A stretch of DNA of 30,694 nucleotides from positions 1 through 30,694 of IMG/VR virus record IMGVR_UViG_3300046683_000196; one strand, written 5' to 3'. The position numbers and the translations under genes were made by a program. This document shows, one piece after another, positions 12,313 to 19,335 of this stretch; the stretch's first letter is position 1; each line of letters begins with the position of its first letter. Below the pieces are notes generated by a model that ran no database searches, had not been told where the DNA came from, and saw only the letters and a list, made by a program, of their open reading frames with translations. The stretch is from a virus.

Positions 12313-14706
12313 ATGGCCGAGACCAGCTACACCAAGGGCGACGACCTGCCGCAAGTCACGCCCGTCTCCCCCGAGGGCGACAACCCCGACCGCCCCACGG
12401 TAGCCGCCTCCGATCCCATGGACGTCGATACGTCCTTCTGGGAGCGGGCCCTCTCCGACGCCGAGCGTGCCGAAAAGGACTGGCGGCAGAGGGGAAGGGA
12501 GATCGTCCAGATCTATCGCGGCGATATTCCGATCACCCGCCCCAAGGCGGGCAAGTTCGTGTCCTCCACCAAACAGGGCCAGTCCTCCACCTTCAACATC
12601 TTGTACGCCAATACCGAAGTCATGCTACCGGCAGCGTATTCCAAACCGCCCGACCCGGTCGTGCGCTCGCGCTTCGTGAAGAAATCCGCGATGCCGCCGA
12701 TGCCGCCGATGATGCCGCCTCCGGGGATGGGGATGGGTCCACCTCCTCCTCCGGGGATGGGGCCCCCGGGTGAACCTCCTCCGATGCAGGGCCCCGGAGG
12801 CCCTCCAGCGGGGCTGGCTCCAGCCGGGGCCCCCGTTCCCCAACCACCTCAACCACCTCCACCTCCCGGCGTTGGCCCCCCTCCACCGGGAATAGGGCCT
12901 CCGCCTCCTTCGCCCGTTGACGGGGGCCCGCCCATGATGGATGCCGGTGGCATGCCTCCGCCGCCGCCGCCCCCTCAACCGCCTATCGGGCCCCAGACGG
13001 TGCCGCAGCCGTCGCCGATGCCGCCGGGCATGCCGTCGCAGCAGGACATCGAAACCGCCGCCGCCGTCATGGAGAAGGCGCTGGAGATCGTGGTTGCCGA
13101 CGAGGCCAGCCATGAAGCGGTGAAAGCCGCTGTCCGCGACATGCTGCTCCCCGGACGAGGCATCTGCCGCGTGCGCTGGAAGCCGGTGCTGAAGCAGGTC
13201 CCGGTCGAGGACCCCGTCATGGGCGGGCCCTTGAGCCATCCCGGCACCGGCCAGCCCGTGATGAAGGACGCCAAGATCTGGGAGACGGTGGACGACGAAT
13301 ACGTCTTCTGGGAAGACATCCTGATCGACCCCGTGCGCAACCACGGCGACGTCGAGTGGATCGCCTTCCGCCATCTGTTTGCCGAAAAGGCGCTGACCGA
13401 AGAATTTGGCGACAGCGAGAAACTGAAATCCTATCAAAAAGACGGCAAGCTATCGGAGCTGCTGAAATGGACCGAAGAAAGCGCGGCGAAGTCCCCCGTC
13501 GGGGGCGGGCAGGCGACCCGGGCCTCTGGAAAGCTGGACAGCGTTGTTCGGAAAGCCATGGTCTGGGAGATCTGGAACAGGAGTACGCGCGAGGTTCTTT
13601 GGATCATCCGCGAGGGCGGCGGTTGTGCGTTGCGCGTCGATCCGGACGTGCTTGGCTTGGAAGGCTTCTACCCCATTCCGAAACCGATTTATGCCGTGGT
13701 CACCACGGAGACCATGATCCCGAAGGCGTTCTATGACCTCTACGCGCACCTCGCCGCCGATCTGGACGACACATCCCGGCGCATATCGGATCTCACGGCA
13801 AAAATTAAAGTCCGGGGCGGCTACAACTCGGCCAACAAGGACATTGCAAACCTTCTCACCGCCGACGACGGCAAGCTGCTGCCTGTTGACGGTGTGGACC
13901 TCATGTCGGGCGGATTGCAAAATCATATCTGGCTGGTCCCCATCCTCGAATGGGTGAACGCGCTCAAGGAACTCTACATGAGCCGCGACCAGCAGAAGAA
14001 CGCCATCTACGAAATCATCGGCATCAGCGACATTGTCCGCGGCGCAACCAACCCGTACGAAACCGCCACCGCGCAGCGCATGAAGGGCACCGTCGGCTCC
14101 GGCCGCATGGCGGGCGTGCAGAACTCCGTCGGCAATTTCGTCCGCGACCTGATGCGGCTGAAGGGCGATATTATCGCCCGCAACTTCGATGCCGAAACCC
14201 TCACCCGCATGACCGGCGAGAACGTCACGCCGCCGGTCATGGATATTCTGCGCAACGATTTCTCGCGCATGTGCAGCATCAACATCGAGACCGACAGCAC
14301 CATCCAAGCCGACGAGGCCACCGAAAAAGAAGCCAACGCCCAGATCATGCAGGTGATCGGCGGCGTGATGCAGGCGGGGCAGGGCCTTCTCATGTCGGGC
14401 ATGCTGCCGCCGCCGATGGTCATCAACCTCGTCTTGGAAATGACCAAGATGCTGCTGCATCCCGTAAGACACTCGCGGGGCGTGGTCGATCTGATCGACG
14501 GTTATCAGGAAATGCTGCACGCCTACATGCAAGTCGATCCCACGGGCGCGATGATGCGGCCGCCCGCGCCGCCGCCCGGACCGCCGCAAGGCCCGCCCGG
14601 AGCCCCGCCGGGCCCCACGCGGGGCCAGAACGGCAAGGGCCCGCCCCGACCCGCACCGACCCAAGCCCCACCCCCGCCCGGCATGGGCGGTCCACCGCCG
14701 ATGTAA
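12313..14706 (+). CDS. Portal protein with polyproline insertion
   Basis: This 797-residue protein follows the large terminase and is the portal, the dodecameric ring through which DNA enters and leaves the head. The core reads like podovirus portals: residues 40-126 (FWERALSDAERAEKDWRQRG, then STFNILYANTEVMLPAAYSKPP) and 241 onward (RDMLLPGRGICRVRWKPVLK, IWETVDDEYVFWEDILIDP, then SDIVRGATNPYETATAQRMK). Residues 127-240 are a proline/glycine/methionine-rich insertion (PPPPPGMGPP and similar), and residues 748-797 are a second proline-rich tail ending PPPPGMGGPPPM. The insertion falls between two well-conserved parts, so it should loop out from the ring. The reading frame is intact through it. 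Start at 12313 has a modest GGGGA. Confidence 0.9.
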   Translation: MAETSYTKGDDLPQVTPVSPEGDNPDRPTVAASDPMDVDTSFWERALSDAERAEKDWRQRGREIVQIYRGDIPITRPKAGKFVSSTKQGQSSTFNILYANTEVMLPAAYSKPPDPVVRSRFVKKSAMPPMPPMMPPPGMGMGPPPPPGMGPPGEPPPMQGPGGPPAGLAPAGAPVPQPPQPPPPPGVGPPPPGIGPPPPSPVDGGPPMMDAGGMPPPPPPPQPPIGPQTVPQPSPMPPGMPSQQDIETAAAVMEKALEIVVADEASHEAVKAAVRDMLLPGRGICRVRWKPVLKQVPVEDPVMGGPLSHPGTGQPVMKDAKIWETVDDEYVFWEDILIDPVRNHGDVEWIAFRHLFAEKALTEEFGDSEKLKSYQKDGKLSELLKWTEESAAKSPVGGGQATRASGKLDSVVRKAMVWEIWNRSTREVLWIIREGGGCALRVDPDVLGLEGFYPIPKPIYAVVTTETMIPKAFYDLYAHLAADLDDTSRRISDLTAKIKVRGGYNSANKDIANLLTADDGKLLPVDGVDLMSGGLQNHIWLVPILEWVNALKELYMSRDQQKNAIYEIIGISDIVRGATNPYETATAQRMKGTVGSGRMAGVQNSVGNFVRDLMRLKGDIIARNFDAETLTRMTGENVTPPVMDILRNDFSRMCSINIETDSTIQADEATEKEANAQIMQVIGGVMQAGQGLLMSGMLPPPMVINLVLEMTKMLLHPVRHSRGVVDLIDGYQEMLHAYMQVDPTGAMMRPPAPPPGPPQGPPGAPPGPTRGQNGKGPPRPAPTQAPPPPGMGGPPPM

Positions 14707-14721
14707 CCGAGGAGAACCGCC

Positions 14722-15012
14722 ATGGCTGATACCCCGACAGCGACACCCGCGAACGCGCTTCCTCCCGAGGACTACCTGACCGAGAAGGAGCAGGACGCCT
14801 CGACCGGCGGCAGCGGCGTAGGGCCCGTCACCCCTGCCGAAGAACCGGCTCCGATAGAGACCATGGAGGATCTGGGCATCGGCGCGTCCGATCCCTATCC
14901 GTCTGCCGACACGCCACCTGCGCGGGACGTGAAAACCCCGAAAGCCGCGAAAGCCGCGAAAGTTCCGGCTTCCGACGCCTTCGGCAACCCGATCCCGAAA
15001 GGCGGTGCGTGA
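14722..15012 (+). CDS. Small acidic Pro/Ala-rich protein, 96 residues
   Basis: GAGGAG eight bases before the ATG at 14722 supports this start. The protein is acidic and disordered-looking: MADTPTATPANALPPEDY, then EPAPIETMEDLGIGASDPYP, and a lysine/alanine stretch KTPKAAKAAKVPASDAFG. No fold is recognised. It sits between portal and the IPT/TIG-domain gene and its stop overlaps the next start (TGATG), so it belongs to the head operon. A minor structural or assembly protein is likely; function unknown. Confidence 0.75.
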   Translation: MADTPTATPANALPPEDYLTEKEQDASTGGSGVGPVTPAEEPAPIETMEDLGIGASDPYPSADTPPARDVKTPKAAKAAKVPASDAFGNPIPKGGA

Positions 15013-15611
15013 TGGGCATGATCCGCTATCCGCTGCCGATCACCGCCGCGATGCTGGCACCCGCCAATACGTTCTGCGACCGGCCGCGCTACAGCTCGAT
15101 GACCGACTGGCACGGCGGCCAGTTCGGCAACGAGGAGGATCAGGCCGAGGCGACGCAGGCCATCGCCAACTCCTGCTCCGCCCGCGTCGAGACCGACTAC
15201 GACCCGCAGCACCAGAAGGCCAAGGCAGGCGACATGGTGCCGCCGTTGCAGATCCTCGACGATCTCGGCAAGGACTACGGCATCTACGCTGGCGGCGCGG
15301 GTCGTACCGGCTACGTCACGCCGCAGTCGTCCTATCCGGACGCCACCTCGCCGCCGGTCGTGACCAATGTCAGCCCGGCCTCGGGCTTGGCTGCGGGCGG
15401 CACCGCCATCACGATCACCGGCATGGGCTTTACCGGAACAACCGGCGTCACCGTCGGCGGTACGGCAGCCACGGCGGTCGTCGTGGTGAACTCCAGCACC
15501 ATCACCTGTACGACACCCGCGCATGCCGTCGGCACCGTTGACGTGCGGGTGACGACACCCAAAGGCTCCAGCTCGATCACCACCACCGCCGACAATTTCA
15601 TCTACACATGA
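15012..15611 (+). CDS. Virion protein with C-terminal IPT/TIG immunoglobulin-like domain
   Basis: I place the start at the ATG at 15012, overlapping the preceding stop, giving 199 residues; a GTG at 15009 is less likely. The first 110 residues (RYPLPITAAMLAPANTFCDR, then YSSMTDWHGGQFGNEEDQAE) have no family I can name. Residues about 114-199 form an IPT/TIG Ig-like domain: VVTNVSPASGLAAGGTAITI, then TGMGFTGTTGVTVGGTAA, and ITCTTPAHAVGTVDVRVTT, the usual 'P-x-x-G-x-x-x-G-G-x-x-V/I-T-I-x-G-x-x-F' pattern. Ig-like domains on phage heads and tails decorate the surface and bind cell-surface carbohydrate. A head decoration protein is my inference from its location before the scaffold and capsid genes. 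Confidence 0.75.
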   Translation: MGMIRYPLPITAAMLAPANTFCDRPRYSSMTDWHGGQFGNEEDQAEATQAIANSCSARVETDYDPQHQKAKAGDMVPPLQILDDLGKDYGIYAGGAGRTGYVTPQSSYPDATSPPVVTNVSPASGLAAGGTAITITGMGFTGTTGVTVGGTAATAVVVVNSSTITCTTPAHAVGTVDVRVTTPKGSSSITTTADNFIYT

Positions 15612-15880
15612 GCAGCGGCCTCAGACCCAACGACCAGATGCACCTGCCGGGCCTCGGCGTCCCCGTCGATCCGTGGACCCGGCAGCAGTTGCAGCCGGTA
15701 ATTTCGGAACGGCTCAACAGGCTCAGGATCGCCGAACGTGAGTTTCGCCTCGTCCTGCACGAATTGGACGGTACGACAGAAGGCTCGCGGCCCGGCAACC
15801 GGCGCATGGCCCTTGCCTTCACCAGCCTTGAGCAAGCCATGCTGTGGGCGGGGGAAGCAGTCTTGCACGGAGACGACTGA
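15608..15880 (+). CDS. Acb2/Tad1-type helical hairpin protein (candidate anti-CBASS sponge)
   Basis: This 90-residue protein starts within the preceding stop (ATGA). Residues about 32-54 (ISERLNRLRIAEREFRLVLH) form one amphipathic helix; after a loop, residues 65-87 (RRMALAFTSLEQAMLWAGEA) form a second. The second helix matches the hallmark of the Acb2/Tad1 hairpin family, roughly 'S-x-x-x-x-L-A-x-T-x-L-E-x-A-x-x-W-A-x-x-A-I'. Acb2 proteins are small phage oligomers that sequester cyclic dinucleotides and trinucleotides, blocking CBASS immunity. An N-terminal segment rich in proline precedes the hairpin, as in several homologues. The position inside the head operon would give late expression. 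It could also be an uncharacterised structural relative that does not bind nucleotides. Confidence 0.7.
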   Translation: MSSGLRPNDQMHLPGLGVPVDPWTRQQLQPVISERLNRLRIAEREFRLVLHELDGTTEGSRPGNRRMALAFTSLEQAMLWAGEAVLHGDD

Positions 15881-16155
15881 TGCCCGTCTATGTTCTCTAC
15901 GAGGGCCGGTTGATCGACAAGAGGTATCGCCCGGCGCGGTCCACACACGCCGCCTCCGATCTTCCGGCCCCCGCCGTGCAGTCGTTCGAGACTTACGCCT
16001 CTCCAGTTGACGACAGCACCATTTCGTCGCACCGCCAGCGCGACAAAGATCTTCACGCCTCGGGAAGCTACGACCCCCGGGACACCCCCGCGTCCTTCAG
16101 GAGAGCCAAAGATGCCCGCAGACAATCCAACCAACGAAGCGCCGCCCTCGCTTAG
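15880..16155 (+). CDS. Small conserved phage head-operon protein, 91 residues
   Basis: The ATG at 15880 overlaps the preceding stop (TGATG), so I prefer it to an upstream in-frame ATG at 15844. The protein begins MPVYVLYEGRLIDKRYRP and contains VQSFETYASPVDDSTISSHR followed by QRDKDLHASGSYDPRD. The arrangement 'F-x-x-Y-x-S-P-V...I-S-S-x-R-Q-R-x-x-D-L' recurs in small proteins encoded near scaffold genes in many tailed phages. It is basic overall with an Arg/Lys-rich end. Its last 44 bases overlap the scaffold gene in another frame. Function unknown; a head assembly role is inferred from location. Confidence 0.75.
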   Translation: MPVYVLYEGRLIDKRYRPARSTHAASDLPAPAVQSFETYASPVDDSTISSHRQRDKDLHASGSYDPRDTPASFRRAKDARRQSNQRSAALA

Positions 16156-17320
16156 GGACATCGCCGAACAGGCCTACGACGATCTCGAAACCGCCGCCGA
16201 GGCCGAGGCCCCCGCCGAAGGCCCGGGCCCCGCAGAAGAAGGGGGTGCCGAAGAACCCCTTGCGGAAAGCTCCCAACCGCGCGATAAAAGCGGTCGCTGG
16301 GTTCCCAAAGACGGGGAGCGCCAGCCGGGCGAAGCAATCGAACCTCTCGATCCAGCCCCGAAGAAACCAATTCAAGCTACCCAGACGCCGCCGACTGATC
16401 CAGCCGCCGCTCAACCGGCGCGAAGCAATCAGGTACCGGAGCACTGGAGCGCAGAAGACAAGGCGACCTTCGCCAAACTTCCTCAAGAGGGCCAAGCCTT
16501 CCTGCTGAAGCGTCACGGCGAAATGGAAGCCGAGTTCACGCGCAAATCACAGGCGAGTGCGGGAGCAGTCCAGTTCACGCAGGCGCTTGCGCCGGTCTTC
16601 AACGATCCGCAGATCGCGGCATCGTTGAAGCAGGCGGGGGTTCATCCGGTCCAAGCCATTCAGGAATGGGCGACTTGGCACAAGATGGGCACCTCGCCCG
16701 ACCAGCAGGACAAGTTCAAGCTGCTGGTGGGACTGACGCAACGCATGGGGCTGGACCCAGCGCGCATTTTCTCTGCCTTGAATAACCAGCCGCCGCCGGG
16801 CCCGATAGGGCTTTCCGAGGAAGACCTCAAGGACCCGGCAGTCAAGTTCATCGCCGACCACCTCGGCAAGACGTCGAACGAACTCGCAACCATCCGGGGC
16901 GAGTTGCAACGCAGGGATCAGATCGAGCAGCAGGCTCGGGCTGACTGGAGTGTCAGAAGTGCCAGACAGGGGATCGACGGCTTCGCGGACGAAAAGTCGA
17001 AGGATGGACGCCCGTTGCGCCCGCACTTCGACGCCGTGCTGCCGATCCTCATCGACTTCTTCAAGGCCAATCCGCAACGCAATCTGGCCGAGGCCTATGA
17101 CGCTGCCTGCTGGGCTCACCCGGAAGTCAGGAAGCAATTGCTGGCGGCGGAGCAATACCGCAGCCAGTCGCAGAATGACATCGCAAGGGCGCGGATTGCG
17201 CAAAGGGGCAACACGCGGGGGATCACCACTCCCGTCGCGAGGCCCAACGGCGCGGACGGGCCCTCGCGGGGCGGTATTCGGGACACCATCGAGCAGTCTG
17301 CCGACGAGGTTGGATTTTAA
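16112..17320 (+). CDS. Scaffold-like protein preceding the capsid gene
   Basis: The 402-residue product from the ATG at 16112 (AGGAG eight bases upstream) has a long acidic Ala/Glu/Pro-rich N-terminus (ETAAEAEAPAEGPGPAEEGG), then VPEHWSAEDKATFAKLPQEG and QAFLLKRHGEMEAEFTRKSQ, and helical charged repeats. This pattern, placed directly before the major capsid gene, is that of podovirus scaffolding proteins, which direct prohead assembly and then leave. The C-terminal part (ARIAQRGNTRGITTPVARPN and following) is basic, as scaffold capsid-binding tails often are. An in-frame ATG at 16007 would overlap the previous gene extensively and give a disordered leader, so I reject it. Confidence 0.78.
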   Translation: MPADNPTNEAPPSLRDIAEQAYDDLETAAEAEAPAEGPGPAEEGGAEEPLAESSQPRDKSGRWVPKDGERQPGEAIEPLDPAPKKPIQATQTPPTDPAAAQPARSNQVPEHWSAEDKATFAKLPQEGQAFLLKRHGEMEAEFTRKSQASAGAVQFTQALAPVFNDPQIAASLKQAGVHPVQAIQEWATWHKMGTSPDQQDKFKLLVGLTQRMGLDPARIFSALNNQPPPGPIGLSEEDLKDPAVKFIADHLGKTSNELATIRGELQRRDQIEQQARADWSVRSARQGIDGFADEKSKDGRPLRPHFDAVLPILIDFFKANPQRNLAEAYDAACWAHPEVRKQLLAAEQYRSQSQNDIARARIAQRGNTRGITTPVARPNGADGPSRGGIRDTIEQSADEVGF

Positions 17321-17337
17321 CTTCATAGGAGCGCCAT

Positions 17338-18291
17338 ATGGCCGACCCGACAGTCTCCATGCTCGTCGCCACCACGATCCAGAACTACCACAAGCAGTTC
17401 GCCGATAACGTCTCCAACAGTAACGCTGTTACCGCCCTTCTGCGCGAAGGCAACCGCGTCCGCGTCATCGAAGGCGGCCGCGCCATTGCGTGTCCGCTGA
17501 CCTACGCCGAGGAAACCTTTGCGTGGTACCTCGGGACCGAACTTCTGTCCCGCGCCACCAAGGACACGATCTCGGAGGCGCACTACGATCCGGCCAACGC
17601 CGTCGCCAGCATCACGCTCTCGGGCCCCGATCTGGCGAAGAACCGTTCGCGCGAGCGCATCCTCAATCTCCTTGAGGGCAAGCTCGACAACGCCGAAAGC
17701 ACCATGAAGAACAACATTACCAAGGCCGTCTACGGCGACGGTACGGTTGCCAAATCCTTCGTGGGCCTCAAGGGCATGGTCACGGCCGACGGCCTCGGCA
17801 TCATCGGCGGCATCGACGCGGGCACTTGGATCTTCTGGAAGAACCAGTTCCAAGCGGTCGCCCGCGCCACGGGCCTGCAATATCCGGCCCTCAAGGCAGG
17901 CATGAACGCGCTGTGGATGAAACTGATCCGTGGCGCAGAAAAACCCGACCTGATCGTCGCCGACGGCGAAATCTATTCCACCTACGAAAGCGGCCTTCAG
18001 GAGAACCAGCGTTACGCCGACGCCAAACTGGGATCTCTCGGCTTCGAGACGCTGAAGTACAAGAGCGCGCCGCTGGTGTTCGACGGTGCCGCAACGGGTA
18101 TTACCGGCGCGTACTACCTCAACACCAAGTACATGAAGTTCGAGATTTATTCCGGCCGTAATTTCGAGGCCCTCGACCTTCCCGACCAGAGCCCCGACAT
18201 GGACGCGGTGACGCGCCACATGGCGTTCATGGGGGCGCTAACGCTCTCCAACCGATCCATGCAGGGCAGGCTGACCGCTACGGGCACCTGA
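17338..18291 (+). CDS. Major capsid protein (HK97 fold)
   Basis: This 317-residue protein follows the scaffold with AGGAG seven bases before its ATG. It has the length and texture of HK97-fold capsid proteins without a prodomain: a helical N-arm (MADPTVSMLVATTIQNYHKQ), an E-loop-like strand region (VRVIEGGRAIACPLTYAEET), the spine-helix region (NLLEGKLDNAESTMKNNITK), and the axial/P-domain end (VTRHMAFMGALTLSNRSMQG). It forms the icosahedral shell. An intrinsic terminator stands right after the stop, which would make the capsid message the 3' end of a strongly expressed segment. Confidence 0.88.
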   Translation: MADPTVSMLVATTIQNYHKQFADNVSNSNAVTALLREGNRVRVIEGGRAIACPLTYAEETFAWYLGTELLSRATKDTISEAHYDPANAVASITLSGPDLAKNRSRERILNLLEGKLDNAESTMKNNITKAVYGDGTVAKSFVGLKGMVTADGLGIIGGIDAGTWIFWKNQFQAVARATGLQYPALKAGMNALWMKLIRGAEKPDLIVADGEIYSTYESGLQENQRYADAKLGSLGFETLKYKSAPLVFDGAATGITGAYYLNTKYMKFEIYSGRNFEALDLPDQSPDMDAVTRHMAFMGALTLSNRSMQGRLTATGT

Positions 18292-18297
18292 GCTGTA

Positions 18298-18334
18298 AAC
18301 GGCGACCGTCTGCGGGGAGCACGGTCGCCGTTTT
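18298..18334 (+). terminator. Intrinsic terminator after major capsid gene
   Basis: Arms AACGGCGACCGT (18298-18309) and ACGGTCGCCGTT (18321-18332) pair over 12 bp around an 11-base loop, with the T tract 18331-18334 at the end. It is a strong but probably leaky stop, since connector and tail genes follow on the same strand with no clear promoter. Confidence 0.8.
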
Positions 18335-18360
18335 CCCCGCTGCTCCCCGAAGGAGCATCC

Positions 18361-18912
18361 ATGTCCGATACCCCGACCCTCGTCCGCTTTTCGACCGGCT
18401 GGGAGCGCGACGGCAACGGCCCCGACGGGTTGCCGCTGTATCGCGAGACGACCCGTGTGCGGATGGACCGGCCGCCTTATCTCTCCATCGAACGCGAGGC
18501 CGAGGAAGCCGACATCGCCGATCATCCCGGGCCCTACGAAATGTACCGGAAGACCTGCGAGGCCCGCAAAGCCATCGTCGGCTATCCCCTCGCTCTCTGG
18601 CCCGCCTGTCCTCCGCACATTTTCCAGATGTGCGCCGTGCGCGACATCCACACCGTCGAGCAACTGGCGCAACTGGTTGGCAAGAAGCGGCGTGCCGAAG
18701 CCGTCAAGACCATGCCGCCCGACGTCATCGAGATCGCCGACCGTGCCGTCAAGATGATGGAGCTGCACAGCAAGGCGGGGCAGTACGAAGCCATCGTTAC
18801 CGATCTGCAAGGCCAGCTCGACGCGATGAAAGAGCAGTTCACCGAAGCCATCGCAACCATTTCCGCGCAGAAGACCCTGATCGAAACCCTCCGGCTGAAG
18901 GCAGCTGCATAA
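18361..18912 (+). CDS. Phage structural or connector accessory protein, 183 residues
   Basis: AAGGAG six bases before the ATG supports this start. The N-terminal half (LVRFSTGWERDGNGPDGLPL and ETTRVRMDRPPYLSIEREAE) looks globular; the middle has ALWPACPPHIFQMCAVRDIH; the C-terminal third (MKEQFTEAIATISAQKTLIE and neighbours) is a long coiled-coil helix. It lies between capsid and connector-like genes and is directly followed, without a gap, by the next gene. I do not recognise a named family; it may bridge portal and tail or act in assembly. Confidence 0.7.
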   Translation: MSDTPTLVRFSTGWERDGNGPDGLPLYRETTRVRMDRPPYLSIEREAEEADIADHPGPYEMYRKTCEARKAIVGYPLALWPACPPHIFQMCAVRDIHTVEQLAQLVGKKRRAEAVKTMPPDVIEIADRAVKMMELHSKAGQYEAIVTDLQGQLDAMKEQFTEAIATISAQKTLIETLRLKAAA

Positions 18913-19335
18913 ATGCCGAGACTGTCCACCATCGTCGATGCCGTGTCCGATGCTTCGCTCGAAATCGGCATCGTGCAGTTGCCCGTGACCAACGTCGTCG
19001 GCACGGCGGATCAGGACATCGCGCAGATGGCGGCATTGTTACAGAATGTTGCGGACGAGTTACTGCTCGACCCGCCGTACCGGGACCAGCTTGGCGACGG
19101 CAACTGGATCATCGACGCGGGCCTTCAGGTCCGGAAGTCCCGGCCCACCGCCGACACCGACATCATCCTGTTCGATCCCCGGCTCACCGTGAACGGGCTC
19201 AAGTACCGCTTCCTGAAAGCCAAGGGCCTCGAATACGGCGAGGAACAGCGCGACTTCATTTCGCGGCTCAACAAGCTCGCAGGACGTAATGCCCCCGTGA
19301 TCGACCTCAACGAAGACCCGGGGCGCGTGCAATGA
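18913..19335 (+). CDS. Probable head-tail connector protein (P22 gp4-like position)
   Basis: The 140-residue product starts immediately after the previous stop. It is rich in short helices (IAQMAALLQNVADELLLDPP) followed by a beta-rich part (DTDIILFDPRLTVNGLKYRF) and RDFISRLNKLAGRNAP. Proteins of this size and layout between capsid and P22 gp10-like genes are usually the adaptor that extends the portal ring, corresponding to P22 gp4. Its stop overlaps the start of the next gene (ATGA). The assignment rests on position and general texture, not on a diagnostic motif. Confidence 0.55.
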   Translation: MPRLSTIVDAVSDASLEIGIVQLPVTNVVGTADQDIAQMAALLQNVADELLLDPPYRDQLGDGNWIIDAGLQVRKSRPTADTDIILFDPRLTVNGLKYRFLKAKGLEYGEEQRDFISRLNKLAGRNAPVIDLNEDPGRVQ

